From: Chryseobacterium sp. LAM-KRS1
GTDB lineage: Bacteria > Bacteroidota > Bacteroidia > Flavobacteriales > Weeksellaceae
Reading direction: 5' to 3'
DNA: 64,000 bases
NCBI RefSeq assembly: GCF_013184525.1
Contig: NZ_JAAOIZ010000004.1
Coordinates: 248,001 to 312,000, forward strand
Of the stretch, positions 16,647 to 26,700 are shown in pieces (position 1 is the stretch's first letter; each line of letters opens with the position of its first letter). The notes beneath the pieces were generated by a model. The model ran no database searches and was not told the origin of the DNA. It saw only the letters and a program-made list of their open reading frames with translations. A program made the translations under genes and the position numbers.

Positions 16647-18763
16647 TGAAAAAAGCTTTTTTATCAGTAGCATGTCTGGGAACAGTGACTGCTTTTGCAC
16701 AAGTTAAAGATACACTACAAACCAGGAATGTTGAAGAAGTTGTACTTACAGCTTCAAGAAAAAAAGAAAATATCAAGGAAGTTCCTAGCTCTATTACCAT
16801 TGTCGGGGAAAAGCAGGTACAATCTCAATTGACGGTTAATTCGGATATTACCAGTATCCTTCAATATACTGTTCCGAGTTTGGGACCAAGTTCGGGACAA
16901 ACTTCCAATTCAGGACAAACCCTCCGAGGCCGCCAGGTATTGGTACTTATTGACGGGGTTCCTCAGTCTACTCCACTTAGAAACGGAGCAAGGGATATAA
17001 GATCTATTGATCCGTCGGTTATTGAAAGGATCGAGGTTATTAAAGGTGCTTCGTCCATATATGGAAACGGAGCGGACGGAGGTATCATTAATTATATTAC
17101 CAAAAGAAGCAGAGCGGATCAAAAGATTTCAGGTCTTTCACAGATCGGAATTACAGGTCAGCCTTATGGCGGGACATTAGGATTCAGGGCAAGCCAGCTT
17201 TTATCCGGAAAGATCACAGACAAATTTGATTATGTGGCCTCATTGGCTTACGAAAGAACGGGATACCTGAAGGATGCTGACGGTGTAAACCTCAGCCCTA
17301 CCTACAGTACGGCAAAAATGGACAATTACAACGGAATGCTGAAACTGGGATATAACTTGACCCCTAATCAAAGAATTGAGGCTTCATATTTAGGATATGC
17401 TTCGAAATCAGATCTGGATTTAGGATTAAAAACCGGAAAATACGGAGTTACTCCAACAATCGGTGAAGGAAGGGGGAAAAATCTTGAAACTACTCCACAG
17501 GGGACACCAAGAAACCATAACTATAAATTAAGCTACGATAATAAAAACCTGTTTGATGGGACATCATTAAATGTAAACCTTTATTATCAGGACTTCAGAA
17601 CAGTGTACGGATACAGTGATACATTCCTGAACGGAGGGCAGTCCAACGTTATTTCCAAGAAAAAAGGTGCCCGTATTAATCTTGATACTCAATTGTGGAA
17701 TACGAAAAACTCCCAGGCAGAAGTTATTTACGGAGTTGATATACTTAATGATCAAACCGTACAGAAGCTTGAAGATGGCCGTTACTGGACTCCGGACATG
17801 GACATGACCAATATTGCTCCTTTTGCGCTTATCAAAATAGATCTCTTAAAAAAGCTTACCATTAAAGGTGGTGTCCGTTATGAGAATATAAAAGTTAAGG
17901 TAGGAGATTTCAATACTCTCTCATCCATTAAAAATGACGGCACATTCACAAAAAGTATTTTTGTTACCGGGGGAGACTTAAAGTACAACGCCTTTGTAGG
18001 GAACATTGGGGTGCGTTATAATATTGAAGATTATATCAATTTATTCGGAAGCTTTTCACAAGCCTATTCCATTAATGAACTGGGCCGGATCCTCAGGACA
18101 TCTACGGAAGGAACTATACAAAACCTTGAAACCAAACCTATTATTGTTAACAATTATGAATTGGGTGCCACAGGTCAGATTTCCAAATGGATCAATTACG
18201 AAATTACATCTTATGTAAGTACCTCAAAATTAGGAGCTTCATTTGTTCAGAGCCCGGACCGTGCTTTAACCATTCAAAGGTCTCCCGAAGTGGTATATGG
18301 AGTAGAAGGATTTTTACATTTCACGCCTACCCGATGGATTAATTTCGGTGGAAGCTACAGCTGGATGGAAGGCATTACTTCTATAAAAAATGACGGGGAT
18401 TATTCTGCAAAAATCAACAACAGCAGAATTTCTGCTCCGAAGGTCCTGGCTTATGTTCAGGTAAGGCCTGTGAAGGCATTATCTTTAGGACTTGATATGC
18501 TTCACGCCTTTAAACAGGACAGGTTCGAGCCTAATACAAAAACAGGATTATATGCTTACGGTGAAGGTCGGGTTCCGGATTACACTGTTTTCAATTTTAA
18601 GTCCAGCTATGAAGTCAATAATAACTGGAAAGTTTCTTTAGGAATAGAAAACCTTTTCAATAAACTCTACCAACCTTCTATCGCATGGTGGTCTGCAAGA
18701 GATAGTGACTTCATCAATTCTTTAGGAATGAGAGGAACTTTCATGATCGAATATAAATTTTAA
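16646..18763 (+). CDS. TonB-dependent receptor 3
   Basis: 705 residues from the ATG at 16646, which overlaps the PepSY stop by one base; the longer frame from 16553 lies inside the PepSY gene and lacks a signal peptide. It has a signal peptide MKKAFLSVACLGTVTAFA, a TonB box VEEVVLTASR at 29-38, a plug with LRGRQVLVLIDGVPQ and VIERIEVIKGASSIYGNGADGG, and a barrel end GTFMIEYKF. The plug resembles catecholate siderophore, haem or cobalamin receptors (FepA/CirA/BtuB group) more than receptors 1 and 2. It has no promoter of its own, so its expression depends on the receptor 2-PepSY transcript. Confidence 0.9.
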   Translation: MKKAFLSVACLGTVTAFAQVKDTLQTRNVEEVVLTASRKKENIKEVPSSITIVGEKQVQSQLTVNSDITSILQYTVPSLGPSSGQTSNSGQTLRGRQVLVLIDGVPQSTPLRNGARDIRSIDPSVIERIEVIKGASSIYGNGADGGIINYITKRSRADQKISGLSQIGITGQPYGGTLGFRASQLLSGKITDKFDYVASLAYERTGYLKDADGVNLSPTYSTAKMDNYNGMLKLGYNLTPNQRIEASYLGYASKSDLDLGLKTGKYGVTPTIGEGRGKNLETTPQGTPRNHNYKLSYDNKNLFDGTSLNVNLYYQDFRTVYGYSDTFLNGGQSNVISKKKGARINLDTQLWNTKNSQAEVIYGVDILNDQTVQKLEDGRYWTPDMDMTNIAPFALIKIDLLKKLTIKGGVRYENIKVKVGDFNTLSSIKNDGTFTKSIFVTGGDLKYNAFVGNIGVRYNIEDYINLFGSFSQAYSINELGRILRTSTEGTIQNLETKPIIVNNYELGATGQISKWINYEITSYVSTSKLGASFVQSPDRALTIQRSPEVVYGVEGFLHFTPTRWINFGGSYSWMEGITSIKNDGDYSAKINNSRISAPKVLAYVQVRPVKALSLGLDMLHAFKQDRFEPNTKTGLYAYGEGRVPDYTVFNFKSSYEVNNNWKVSLGIENLFNKLYQPSIAWWSARDSDFINSLGMRGTFMIEYKF

Positions 18764-18787
18764 TTAATCTAAATAAAAGTTAAGTGT

Positions 18788-18795
18788 TATCTTTG
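18788..18795 (+). promoter_or_regulatory. -7 box of PepSY gene 2
   Basis: TATCTTTG is an exact TAnnTTTG match, 19 nt before the ATG at 18815. No convincing -33 TTG was seen. Confidence 0.5.
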
Positions 18796-18814
18796 CACGA
18801 CTTTCTGTTACGAT

Positions 18815-20026
18815 ATGAAGAAGAAACATCACCATAAAAAAAAGCCGGGATTTTTTAAAAAGTGGTCTGCTAAACTGCATTTGTGGTTTGGGCTGGGAAT
18901 CGGTTTTTTAATTTTCATTATTTCCATCACCGGAGCATTATATGTTTTTAAGGATGAGATTGAAAACGTTACCCGAAAAGATGTTATCTATCATAACGAG
19001 CAAAATATAGATCAAAAACAGATCCTGCCGATCAGGGTGCTGGAAAAATCAGTTACTGAACAGGTAAAAGAGAAATATCCGGTTCACTGGGTTAACATTC
19101 CTGTTGATAAGAAGATGTCATACATTTTCTATTGGTACGAACACAACACCGATGCCTGGAATTACTTTGACGAATATCCTGTCTATAAAGCGGCCTACGT
19201 AAATCCTTACACCGGAAAAGTTTTAAGAACGTATGACGAAAAAAACGGATTCTTCCAGATCGTAAAAATGATCCACTGGAGCTTTTTACTGAAACAGGAC
19301 TGGGGAAAATACCTTGTTGGGATTCCCGTTATTATATTCGTCATCATGCTGATTACGGGGATCGTACTGTGGTGGCCTAAAAATAAAGCGGCGAGGAAAC
19401 AACGTTTTTCTTTCAAATGGAAAAATATCAAAAGCTGGAAGAGAAAGAACTATGATCTTCACAATGTATTAGGTTTTTACGCCTCCGTTTTCGCTTTAAT
19501 ATTCTCTATTACCGGTTTATTTTATGCCTTCTTTTTTGTTCAGGCAGCAATCTATGTGATCTTTTCAGGAGGAAGTACTGTTTATCCTGATTTTTCCCAT
19601 ATCAAGACAAAGGCCCCGATAGAGCAGAGAACAGAAACCACACTCGATAAAATAAGCAATACTGTTAAAGAGAAATATCCGGATTCCTTTGGTTTTTCTA
19701 TAGATCTCGGTCACGAACATATGGATGATCACGAGCATCCTAATTTTGAAGTATACGTAAAGCACCTATCCTATTCTTATCATAAAAGCAGCAGCTTAAT
19801 TTTTGATGAAAACTCAGGTGAACTTCTTCACACTCACGATCCTAAAGACAAAAATTTCGGAGAAAAAGTAGTGGGAGCAAATTATGATATCCACGTCGGA
19901 TCCATATTGGGGTTTCCTACAAAAATTATTGCCTTTGTTGTAAGTCTCATATGTGCCTCATTACCAGTGACTGGCTTCCTCGTATGGTGGGGAAGAAGAA
20001 AAAAGAAAACACCCAAAACGGCCTGA
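18815..20026 (+). CDS. PepSY-associated transmembrane protein 2
   Basis: 403 residues, a clear paralogue of the protein at 15444: the same MKKKHHHKKKP start, KWSAKLHLWFGL first helix, KYLVGIPVIIFVIMLITGIVLWWP second helix, YDLHNVLGFYAS third helix and SLPVTGFLVWWG fourth helix. It differs mainly in the periplasmic loop between helices 3 and 4, which contains a His/Asp-rich stretch (DLGHEHMDDHEHPNFE) that could bind metal. It probably serves a different siderophore or receptor from its paralogue. It lies 51 nt after receptor 3 with its own -7 box, so it can be expressed alone or by readthrough. Confidence 0.88.
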   Translation: MKKKHHHKKKPGFFKKWSAKLHLWFGLGIGFLIFIISITGALYVFKDEIENVTRKDVIYHNEQNIDQKQILPIRVLEKSVTEQVKEKYPVHWVNIPVDKKMSYIFYWYEHNTDAWNYFDEYPVYKAAYVNPYTGKVLRTYDEKNGFFQIVKMIHWSFLLKQDWGKYLVGIPVIIFVIMLITGIVLWWPKNKAARKQRFSFKWKNIKSWKRKNYDLHNVLGFYASVFALIFSITGLFYAFFFVQAAIYVIFSGGSTVYPDFSHIKTKAPIEQRTETTLDKISNTVKEKYPDSFGFSIDLGHEHMDDHEHPNFEVYVKHLSYSYHKSSSLIFDENSGELLHTHDPKDKNFGEKVVGANYDIHVGSILGFPTKIIAFVVSLICASLPVTGFLVWWGRRKKKTPKTA

Positions 20027-20113
20027 AAACTTTTTTTAATAAATTCTTCGTTAATAATCCATTAATACAATCTTTTTTATAATTTTAACCCTTTAGAATT
20101 ATTAGAATAGAAA

Positions 20114-21082
20114 ATGTCATTAATAGATTTATCAAAACATGTTGCCATAGGAATTGATATTGGTGGTACCAATACAAAGTTTGGAGTGGTAAACCACAGA
20201 GGAGAGGTTCTTGAAAAAGGGCATCTGAGAACGGATGAATATGAAAAGGTTGAAGATTTTATCGAAGCCCTGCATGAAAAGGTTCACCCTCTGATTGAAA
20301 AGTACGGCAATGAAAAAAATTTCGATGGCATTGGTGTAGGTGCTCCTAACGGGAACTATTACACCGGAACCATAGAGCAGGCTCCCAATCTTCCCTGGAA
20401 GGGAGTTGTTCCTTTTGCTGAATTAATGACAGCCAAATTCAATCTGCCTTGTACCATTACCAATGATGCTAATGCTGCAGCTTATGGTGAAATGCTTTTC
20501 GGAGCAGCAAGAGGAATGAAAGATTTTATCATGATCACTTTAGGGACAGGCGTAGGAAGCGGTATCGTAGCCAGTGGAAAGCTGATCTACGGACATGATG
20601 GTTTTGCCGGTGAACTCGGACATACTATTGTGAAACCGGGAGGAAGAAAGCATTGGAGTACCGGTTCTGAAGGAAGTCTTGAGGCGTATGCCTCCGCCAC
20701 AGGAATTGCAATCACTGCTAAAAAAATGAGGGCTGAATTTCCTGAATCCCTGTTGAACCAGTATCCTGAAGAGGCGATCAATTCTAAAACGGTTCATGAA
20801 TGTGCACTAAAAGGAGATCCTATTGCTATCGAAGTATTCAGATACACGGGACAGAAATTAGGGGAGGCATTGGCTAATTTTGTTATGTTCTCATCTCCTG
20901 AGGCGATTCTTTTATTTGGTGGAGTTATTAAAGCCGGAGATTTTATCCTGAAACCTGCAAAACTTCATATGGAAAGAAACCTTCTTTCGATTTTCAGAAA
21001 TAAAGTTAAATTGGTTTTCAGCGAACTTGATGAAGCGGATGCTGCTATTTTGGGGGCAAGTGCCTTGGTTTGGGAAAAATAA
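20114..21082 (+). CDS. ROK-family sugar kinase (glucokinase-like) lacking the zinc motif
   Basis: 322 residues. The ATP phosphate loop DIGGTNTKFG starts at 15, followed by NDANAAAYGE (catalytic Asp in ITNDAN) and GTGVGSG. These define a ROK kinase, likely acting on glucose or another hexose in the cytoplasm. The usual ROK zinc site after GHxxV (CxCGxxGCxE) is missing: the sequence there is GGRKHWSTGSEGSLEAYASA, with no cysteine although GSLEAYASA aligns with GCLETYASA. It may therefore be a zinc-independent lineage. The gene stands alone, with a terminator after it. Confidence 0.88.
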   Translation: MSLIDLSKHVAIGIDIGGTNTKFGVVNHRGEVLEKGHLRTDEYEKVEDFIEALHEKVHPLIEKYGNEKNFDGIGVGAPNGNYYTGTIEQAPNLPWKGVVPFAELMTAKFNLPCTITNDANAAAYGEMLFGAARGMKDFIMITLGTGVGSGIVASGKLIYGHDGFAGELGHTIVKPGGRKHWSTGSEGSLEAYASATGIAITAKKMRAEFPESLLNQYPEEAINSKTVHECALKGDPIAIEVFRYTGQKLGEALANFVMFSSPEAILLFGGVIKAGDFILKPAKLHMERNLLSIFRNKVKLVFSELDEADAAILGASALVWEK

Positions 21083-21107
21083 CCTGACGCTATTTAAAGA
21101 TATAATC

Positions 21108-21134
21108 AAGCATCCTTTAAGGGTGCTTTTTATT
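21108..21134 (+). terminator. Terminator of the ROK gene
   Basis: AAGCATCC and GGGTGCTT form a stem with one G-T pair and a 5-nt loop, then a T-rich tail. Confidence 0.7.
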
Positions 21135-21239
21135 TTGTCTTATATTATCCGGAATATTTGATTTTCGGCTCGCTGCAAATCACGAGCAATATGTACAAAT
21201 TCTCATGACAGTTCCCGTAAAAAATGAAAAAGTTTTTCA

Positions 21240-21281
21240 TATTTTTGATTAGCTTTTTGATATCCTTTATAGTATAGGATA
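21240..21281 (+). promoter_or_regulatory. Candidate msrA promoter with leader hairpin
   Basis: TATTTTTG (21240-21247) fits the -7 consensus. About 15 nt downstream TATCCT and AGGATA form a small inverted repeat in the 70-nt leader. Confidence 0.35.
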
Positions 21282-21317
21282 GATAAAGAAACAGGTAATT
21301 CAAACAATCAACCTACA

Positions 21318-21872
21318 ATGGATAACAATAATTTAGAACAGATTACTTTCGGCGGTGGATGCTTCTGGTGTGTAGAAAGCTGTTTCAACATGCTAAAGGG
21401 TGTAAAATCTGCAATTTCAGGCTATTCAGGAGGACATAAAGAGAATCCGACCTACGAAGAAGTATGTACAGGAAATACAGGTCATGCAGAAGTAGTACAG
21501 ATCACTTATGATCCTAAGATCATTTCATACGAACAATTGATGGATGTATTCTTTTTCCTTCATGATCCTACACAGCTTAACAGACAGGGAAATGACATCG
21601 GAACACAATACCGTTCTGTTATTTACTATAAAGATGATGCGGAAAAGCAAAAAGCAGAAGAAGCCATCAGGGTATCTGAAGCATCAGGGAGATGGTCCGG
21701 AGAATATGTTACCGAATTAACGAAATTCGATAAGTTCTGGCCTGCTGAGCAATACCACCAGGGGTATTACAATGAAAATCCTACACAACCTTATTGCAGT
21801 GCTGTGGTAGGCCCTAAAATTCAAAAATTCAAAAAACATTTCGGAGAACTGAACATGTTGAATGCTGAATAA
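21318..21872 (+). CDS. msrA: Peptide-methionine (S)-S-oxide reductase MsrA
   Basis: 184 residues. The catalytic motif GGGCFWC is at 12-18, with catalytic Cys15; a second Cys18 and Cys160 (QPYCSAV) can resolve the sulfenic acid. GYSGGHKENPTYEEVCTGNTGHAE and the HDPTQLNRQGNDIGTQYRS core are canonical. It repairs methionine-S-sulfoxide in proteins, using thioredoxin. No signal peptide, so cytoplasmic. It is not fused to an MsrB domain, and no msrB is nearby. A strong terminator shared with the convergent susD gene follows. Confidence 0.96.
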   Translation: MDNNNLEQITFGGGCFWCVESCFNMLKGVKSAISGYSGGHKENPTYEEVCTGNTGHAEVVQITYDPKIISYEQLMDVFFFLHDPTQLNRQGNDIGTQYRSVIYYKDDAEKQKAEEAIRVSEASGRWSGEYVTELTKFDKFWPAEQYHQGYYNENPTQPYCSAVVGPKIQKFKKHFGELNMLNAE

Positions 21873-21878
21873 AAAAAT

Positions 21879-21910
21879 AAAGCGAAGAGAATAATCTCTT
21901 CGCTTTTCTT
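21879..21910. terminator. Bidirectional terminator, msrA / susD
   Basis: AAAGCGAAGAGA and TCTCTTCGCTTT form a perfect 12-bp stem with a 4-nt loop, flanked by A- and T-runs. Confidence 0.88.
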
Positions 21911-21940
21911 TGCAGAAAATAATCATTTATATGAGAAAAA

Positions 21941-23707
21941 CTAGTAGCCCGGATTCTGTGTAAAATCATTTGATGCATCAAGTGTTGCCTGAGGAATCGG
22001 GAAAATTCTTCTGTAAGGTTGGGACGCTGACTTAGCCGTTCCCGGAAGATCGAATTTCCCAAATCTTATCATCGCTTTCCTTCTGTACATCTCCCAATAC
22101 AGTTCATAGCCGGACTCTTTAAATAAAGTATTTGCATCAAGAGAAGCAATCGCAACACCCGGAGCATTATTGTATAAAGATTCGCGGGTCCTGCTGGTTC
22201 TTAATTTATTAACATCGGCTAACGCTGCTGCTATATTTCCATTTCTGAAATAGGCTTCTGCACGCATCATATAGATTGTTCCCAATCTGTATAATGGGAC
22301 GTCCATTCCGCTTGTTCCGTTGTTTCCATAGCCCGGATCAAATTCAAATTTGAAATTTCTTACTCCTCTGTTGATCTGCGCCTGCGTAAATACAGCCTCA
22401 GAAGGGTTATCAAAATTCAGTTCAGGAGTGAAATCTGCAGCAAGCGTTGTGTTTTTTTCTGTAAACAACTTAAATACTTTAATTCTTCCATCTGCGGTCA
22501 TATCGAAATTTCCATTTTGAAGAATTTTAGGCCCATATTGCTGACCCACCTGCAGTCCTCTGTTAAAATGAAACCATGGTTTTCCTGTTCCTTCCACTTT
22601 ACTTGTTGAAGGCACGCTCACATCAGTTCCGTCATTTCTGAACCATGTTCCGTCTTCATACTGATAGGTTCTTTGAAAACGGGGGTCATCATGATTCCCG
22701 TTCCATGAGTAATAGAATTCAGGAGTGACACATGATGCATTTGTTCCTCTGTTATCCGGTGAAGGCTTCTGGCTCCTTTCCATTGACATATACGCTAAAT
22801 CGTTATCCGAACCCTTGTCTGAACTGGCTATTTTTTTCTGAACAATAGTAAAGATCATCTCCTTGCTCGTATCATTATTGATATCAAAATTGTGAAAATA
22901 ATTAGACTCTAAGCTAAAGTTGGGATTATTAATCAACAAGTTACAATATTCAATCACTTTATCCATATCATTTCCTCCCCCATTTACAGCCTGCTCTGTA
23001 AAATTGAAAGTACCTGCCGTTTTGTTTTTTAAAACCGCCCTGTTCAGGTACATATCTGCTAAAAGTGCATAGGCTGCTTGCTTTGTAAACCTTCCTGCAT
23101 GGGTATTCTGAGTTTTAATATCTGCTAAATTGGGAATAAGCCCTGTTACTTCAGTGATTAAAGCATCAATTGTAGTATCTGCCTTTCTGATCACAATCGG
23201 GGCATTGATATTATCCGGATCCCTATAAGGAGCTTGTCCAAATAAATCGATGGTTGTATAAGTATAATATGCCAATAATCCTTTTGCTTCTGCTAAAAAT
23301 AATGCTTTATTGGCTCCTGTACTTTTGTTAGCGCTCGATATTGCCGTTAAAGATTTGGTAATCCCGAAGTTCAGCTGGTTCCATGTCGTTTTAACCACGT
23401 CACTGTTGGCATCCCAAGTAAATTCGTGCATAGCTCTCCACTTTCCTCCGTCTCCCCAGTCACTTCCTCTCGTAGGAAGAATGGCCTCATCTGTAGAATA
23501 TTCCTGCAATGCAAAAACACTTCCATGGTCTACAAAAGTTCCTTCACCAAGCTGGCTGTAAGCAGCAGCCAAAGCAGCCTCTGGATCTGCAACTTCAGAA
23601 CCCAGGACCTCATCGATTACTTTTTCATCCAGATTTGTACATCCCATTAAGGCCATTGCAGCAATGGATAAAATTATTTTATTAATATTTAAAAAATTAG
23701 ATCTCAT
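21941..23707 (-). CDS. SusD/RagB-family nutrient-binding lipoprotein
   Basis: 588 residues. The lipoprotein signal has its lipobox ALMGC with Cys23. The mature part has a TPR-rich SusD fold: EAALAAAYSQLGEGTF near the start, AEAKGLLAYYTYTTIDLFGQAPY (family hallmark) in the first third, and MRAEAYFRNGNIAAALADVNKLRTSR in the last. It caps the SusC barrel on the cell surface and binds the ligand. It lies 17 nt downstream of susC on the same strand, so the two form an operon. The substrate is unknown; adjacent phospholipase C and phosphoesterase genes hint at a phosphorylated headgroup rather than a glycan. Confidence 0.95.
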   Translation of the reverse strand: MRSNFLNINKIILSIAAMALMGCTNLDEKVIDEVLGSEVADPEAALAAAYSQLGEGTFVDHGSVFALQEYSTDEAILPTRGSDWGDGGKWRAMHEFTWDANSDVVKTTWNQLNFGITKSLTAISSANKSTGANKALFLAEAKGLLAYYTYTTIDLFGQAPYRDPDNINAPIVIRKADTTIDALITEVTGLIPNLADIKTQNTHAGRFTKQAAYALLADMYLNRAVLKNKTAGTFNFTEQAVNGGGNDMDKVIEYCNLLINNPNFSLESNYFHNFDINNDTSKEMIFTIVQKKIASSDKGSDNDLAYMSMERSQKPSPDNRGTNASCVTPEFYYSWNGNHDDPRFQRTYQYEDGTWFRNDGTDVSVPSTSKVEGTGKPWFHFNRGLQVGQQYGPKILQNGNFDMTADGRIKVFKLFTEKNTTLAADFTPELNFDNPSEAVFTQAQINRGVRNFKFEFDPGYGNNGTSGMDVPLYRLGTIYMMRAEAYFRNGNIAAALADVNKLRTSRTRESLYNNAPGVAIASLDANTLFKESGYELYWEMYRRKAMIRFGKFDLPGTAKSASQPYRRIFPIPQATLDASNDFTQNPGY

Positions 23708-23724
23708 GATTTCTTTAACTCAAA

Positions 23725-26700
23725 TTAAAATTTAACAGTTGCCCCCAAAATGAATGTTTTGGCAGACGGATATGTTGTATAGTCGATTCCCAGAGACTGG
23801 TTCCCTCCTACTTGTTTGTTCGTATCAACAAGAGGATCATATCCCGAATAACTGGTGATGGTAAATAAATTTTGTGCGCTTACGTAGAGATTAATGCTCT
23901 TTAAAAATTTCAGTTGTCCCATGTCGAAAGTATATCCTAGCCTTACGTTGTTCAAACGAAGGAAATCGGATTTTTCAAGATACAAAGAGGACAATTGGGG
24001 CTGATTGGTGAAACTTACTCCCGAATCGTAGAAATTTTTCAAAACGTTCCTGTCTGAGGCTAGGTTATTGATATTCAGGTCAAGCGCCGTATTATTAACG
24101 AGATAGCCTCCGGTTTGTCCGATGAAAGAGAATGCAAAATCAAATCGCTTGTATTTCATATAAGAATTGATCCCGAAGGTAAAATTGGGTATAGCTCCTT
24201 CGAAAATTTTTCTGTCATTCTGATCGATTCTTCCGTCCCCGTTAATATCTTCATAGATATATTTTCCGTTGGCATCAACACCGAGATAATTCAACATATA
24301 GAAAGAACCCGCCTCATACCCGTTTTTGTAAATATTCGCCGTTACCCCGGAAAGCCCCGGTCCCGAAACTTCACCGGAGTAAATCGCTGATACCGGAAGA
24401 TTTTTTACAACATTGTTCACTGTCGCCCCGTTCACATCAAGGTTCCATGTAAAATTTTCATTTTTGATGATCTCTGAACCTAAGCTGAATTCAAAACCTT
24501 TATTGACAATCTGCGCATCAACATTCTTCCAAACAGTGCTTGTTGGGCTCAAAGGTCTTGAAGGAATATTTAAAATAGGATCTTTCGTCGTCTTATGATA
24601 ATATTCCAATGATCCGTACAATTTATTTTTCCATAAACTGAAATCTGTCCCAATATTGGTCTGCTCCACAACTTCCCATTTCAGGTCAGGATTTACCGTT
24701 CTGTTGATGGCCACTCCGTTGATCAGATTTAAGTTATCATACAGATAATATCCCGCAGCTTGTGTTAATGAAGAACTCGCTTGTGTAATTTTGTTCGGAA
24801 CTTCCTGGTTACCGGTTTGTCCCCAGCTACCTCTTAATTTTAATTCATTGATGATCTGAGAGTCCTTTAAGAAATTTTCATTGGAAACCGTCCACCCCAC
24901 CGCAAATGAAGGGAAATATCCGTATTTATTATTTTTACCAAAACGAGTGGAACCGTCTGCTCGTAATGAAGCTGTTAGTAAATACTTTTTATCAAAATTA
25001 TAATTTACCCTTCCGAAATAGGACTGCAATTCATTTTCCTGCGCATATCCCGCTCCGGGAATAAATGCCGTTCCTGAATATCCCGGATTAATTTCCGGTG
25101 CAATTCCCGCTCCCTGAGCAGCAATATCCTTTACTCCGAAATAAGTTCCTGTAGATTTGAATTTCTGATATGAAAAACCTCCCAGCAAACTGAAATTATG
25201 CTTATTTAAACTAAGATCATAGGTTAAGTAATGTTCCAACAGAATATTATAAGAATCAAGATTGGCCTGAACATACATTCCTTTGGGAGTTCTGTCGGTA
25301 ATATTCGGATACATAGTGGTGTTTCTCTCCGACATTGTTTTATCGATCCCTAAATTGAATTTATAATTCAATCCCGGCAAGATCCTTAAAGTTGCCTCTG
25401 TATTTCCTAAAACCCTGAAGGTATTGGTCTTGTCATTATAAACACTTAACAGATATAATGGATTATAATGAGCGTTCATATTAAAATTAGTGAAGTTCCC
25501 GTTTTGATCATAAACAGAACGGGTTGGGTTCGCCATCAGGGCATGAATAATGACTTGACCATCCGATCCTGCATTACCTCCGTTCGGGATTCCTGTTTCC
25601 CTGATGTCACTTGCCGTAAGGTTTACTTTAACCTTTAGCCTTTTATTGTCAAAAAAAGACTCTTCTGCATTCAGACGGGCAGTTGTTCTTTTAAAACCAC
25701 TGTTGAGAACAATACCGTCCTGATCCATGTGAGAAATGGAAGCAAAATAATTTCCTGTTTCCGTAGCTTTTGAAAATGATACCGAGTGATTCTGAGACAC
25801 CGCGTTTCTATAGATCTCATCCTGCCAATCCGTATTTCCTCCGTGATCATAAAGCTTATCAACTCCGGCAGCTCTGTACTGATCTGCCGTTAGCAGATCC
25901 AGCTTCTTAATAACAGAAGAAAAACCAAGATAGGTATCATAGGTAAACATAGGTTCTCCTCTCTTTCCTCTTTTCGTGGTGACCAAAACAACTCCGTTCG
26001 ATCCCCGGGCTCCATAAATGGCAGCAGCCGAAGCATCTTTTAAGACGGTGATTGATTCGATATCACTGGTATTCAGAAAGTTTAACGGATTTTTTGCCTG
26101 TGCATTTCCTAAACCTACATTCGGGCTTGTTGCACTCACCGCATCATTACTTAAAGGAACACCATCTACAACAAATAAAGGAGTACTACCACTCCTTATT
26201 GAACCAATCCCACGAATAGACACGTTCACTACGGCCCCCGGTTCACCGCTTGACTGAACTATACGAACACCGGCAATCTTTCCCTGCATCAGGTTATCCA
26301 CAGAAATGTTCATTCCTTCTTTGAAGTTTTCAGCCTTCAACTGGCTGACAGCTCCTGTTAAATCAGATTTTTTCTGGGATCCATAACCTACTAAAGTTAC
26401 CTCTTCGATAGAAGTTGCTGCTTTTTTGGATTTTAACCGTACAGAAACAGAAGTTCCGTCGATCTTTATCTTCTGAACTTCATAACCATCATAAGAGACT
26501 GATAATGTTTGTCCGATAGAAGCAGAAATGCTAAAATTTCCTGAAGCATCTGAGATGGCTGTGGCTCCCGTTTCTACAACCATAATTTTTGCCCCCTCAA
26601 CCGGTGATCCCTCCTGATCCAGAACAACTCCGGAAATCGTCTCATTTACCTGCGAGTAAACAGGGCTAATGGTCGTAAACCCCTCTGCATTGGCCTGATT

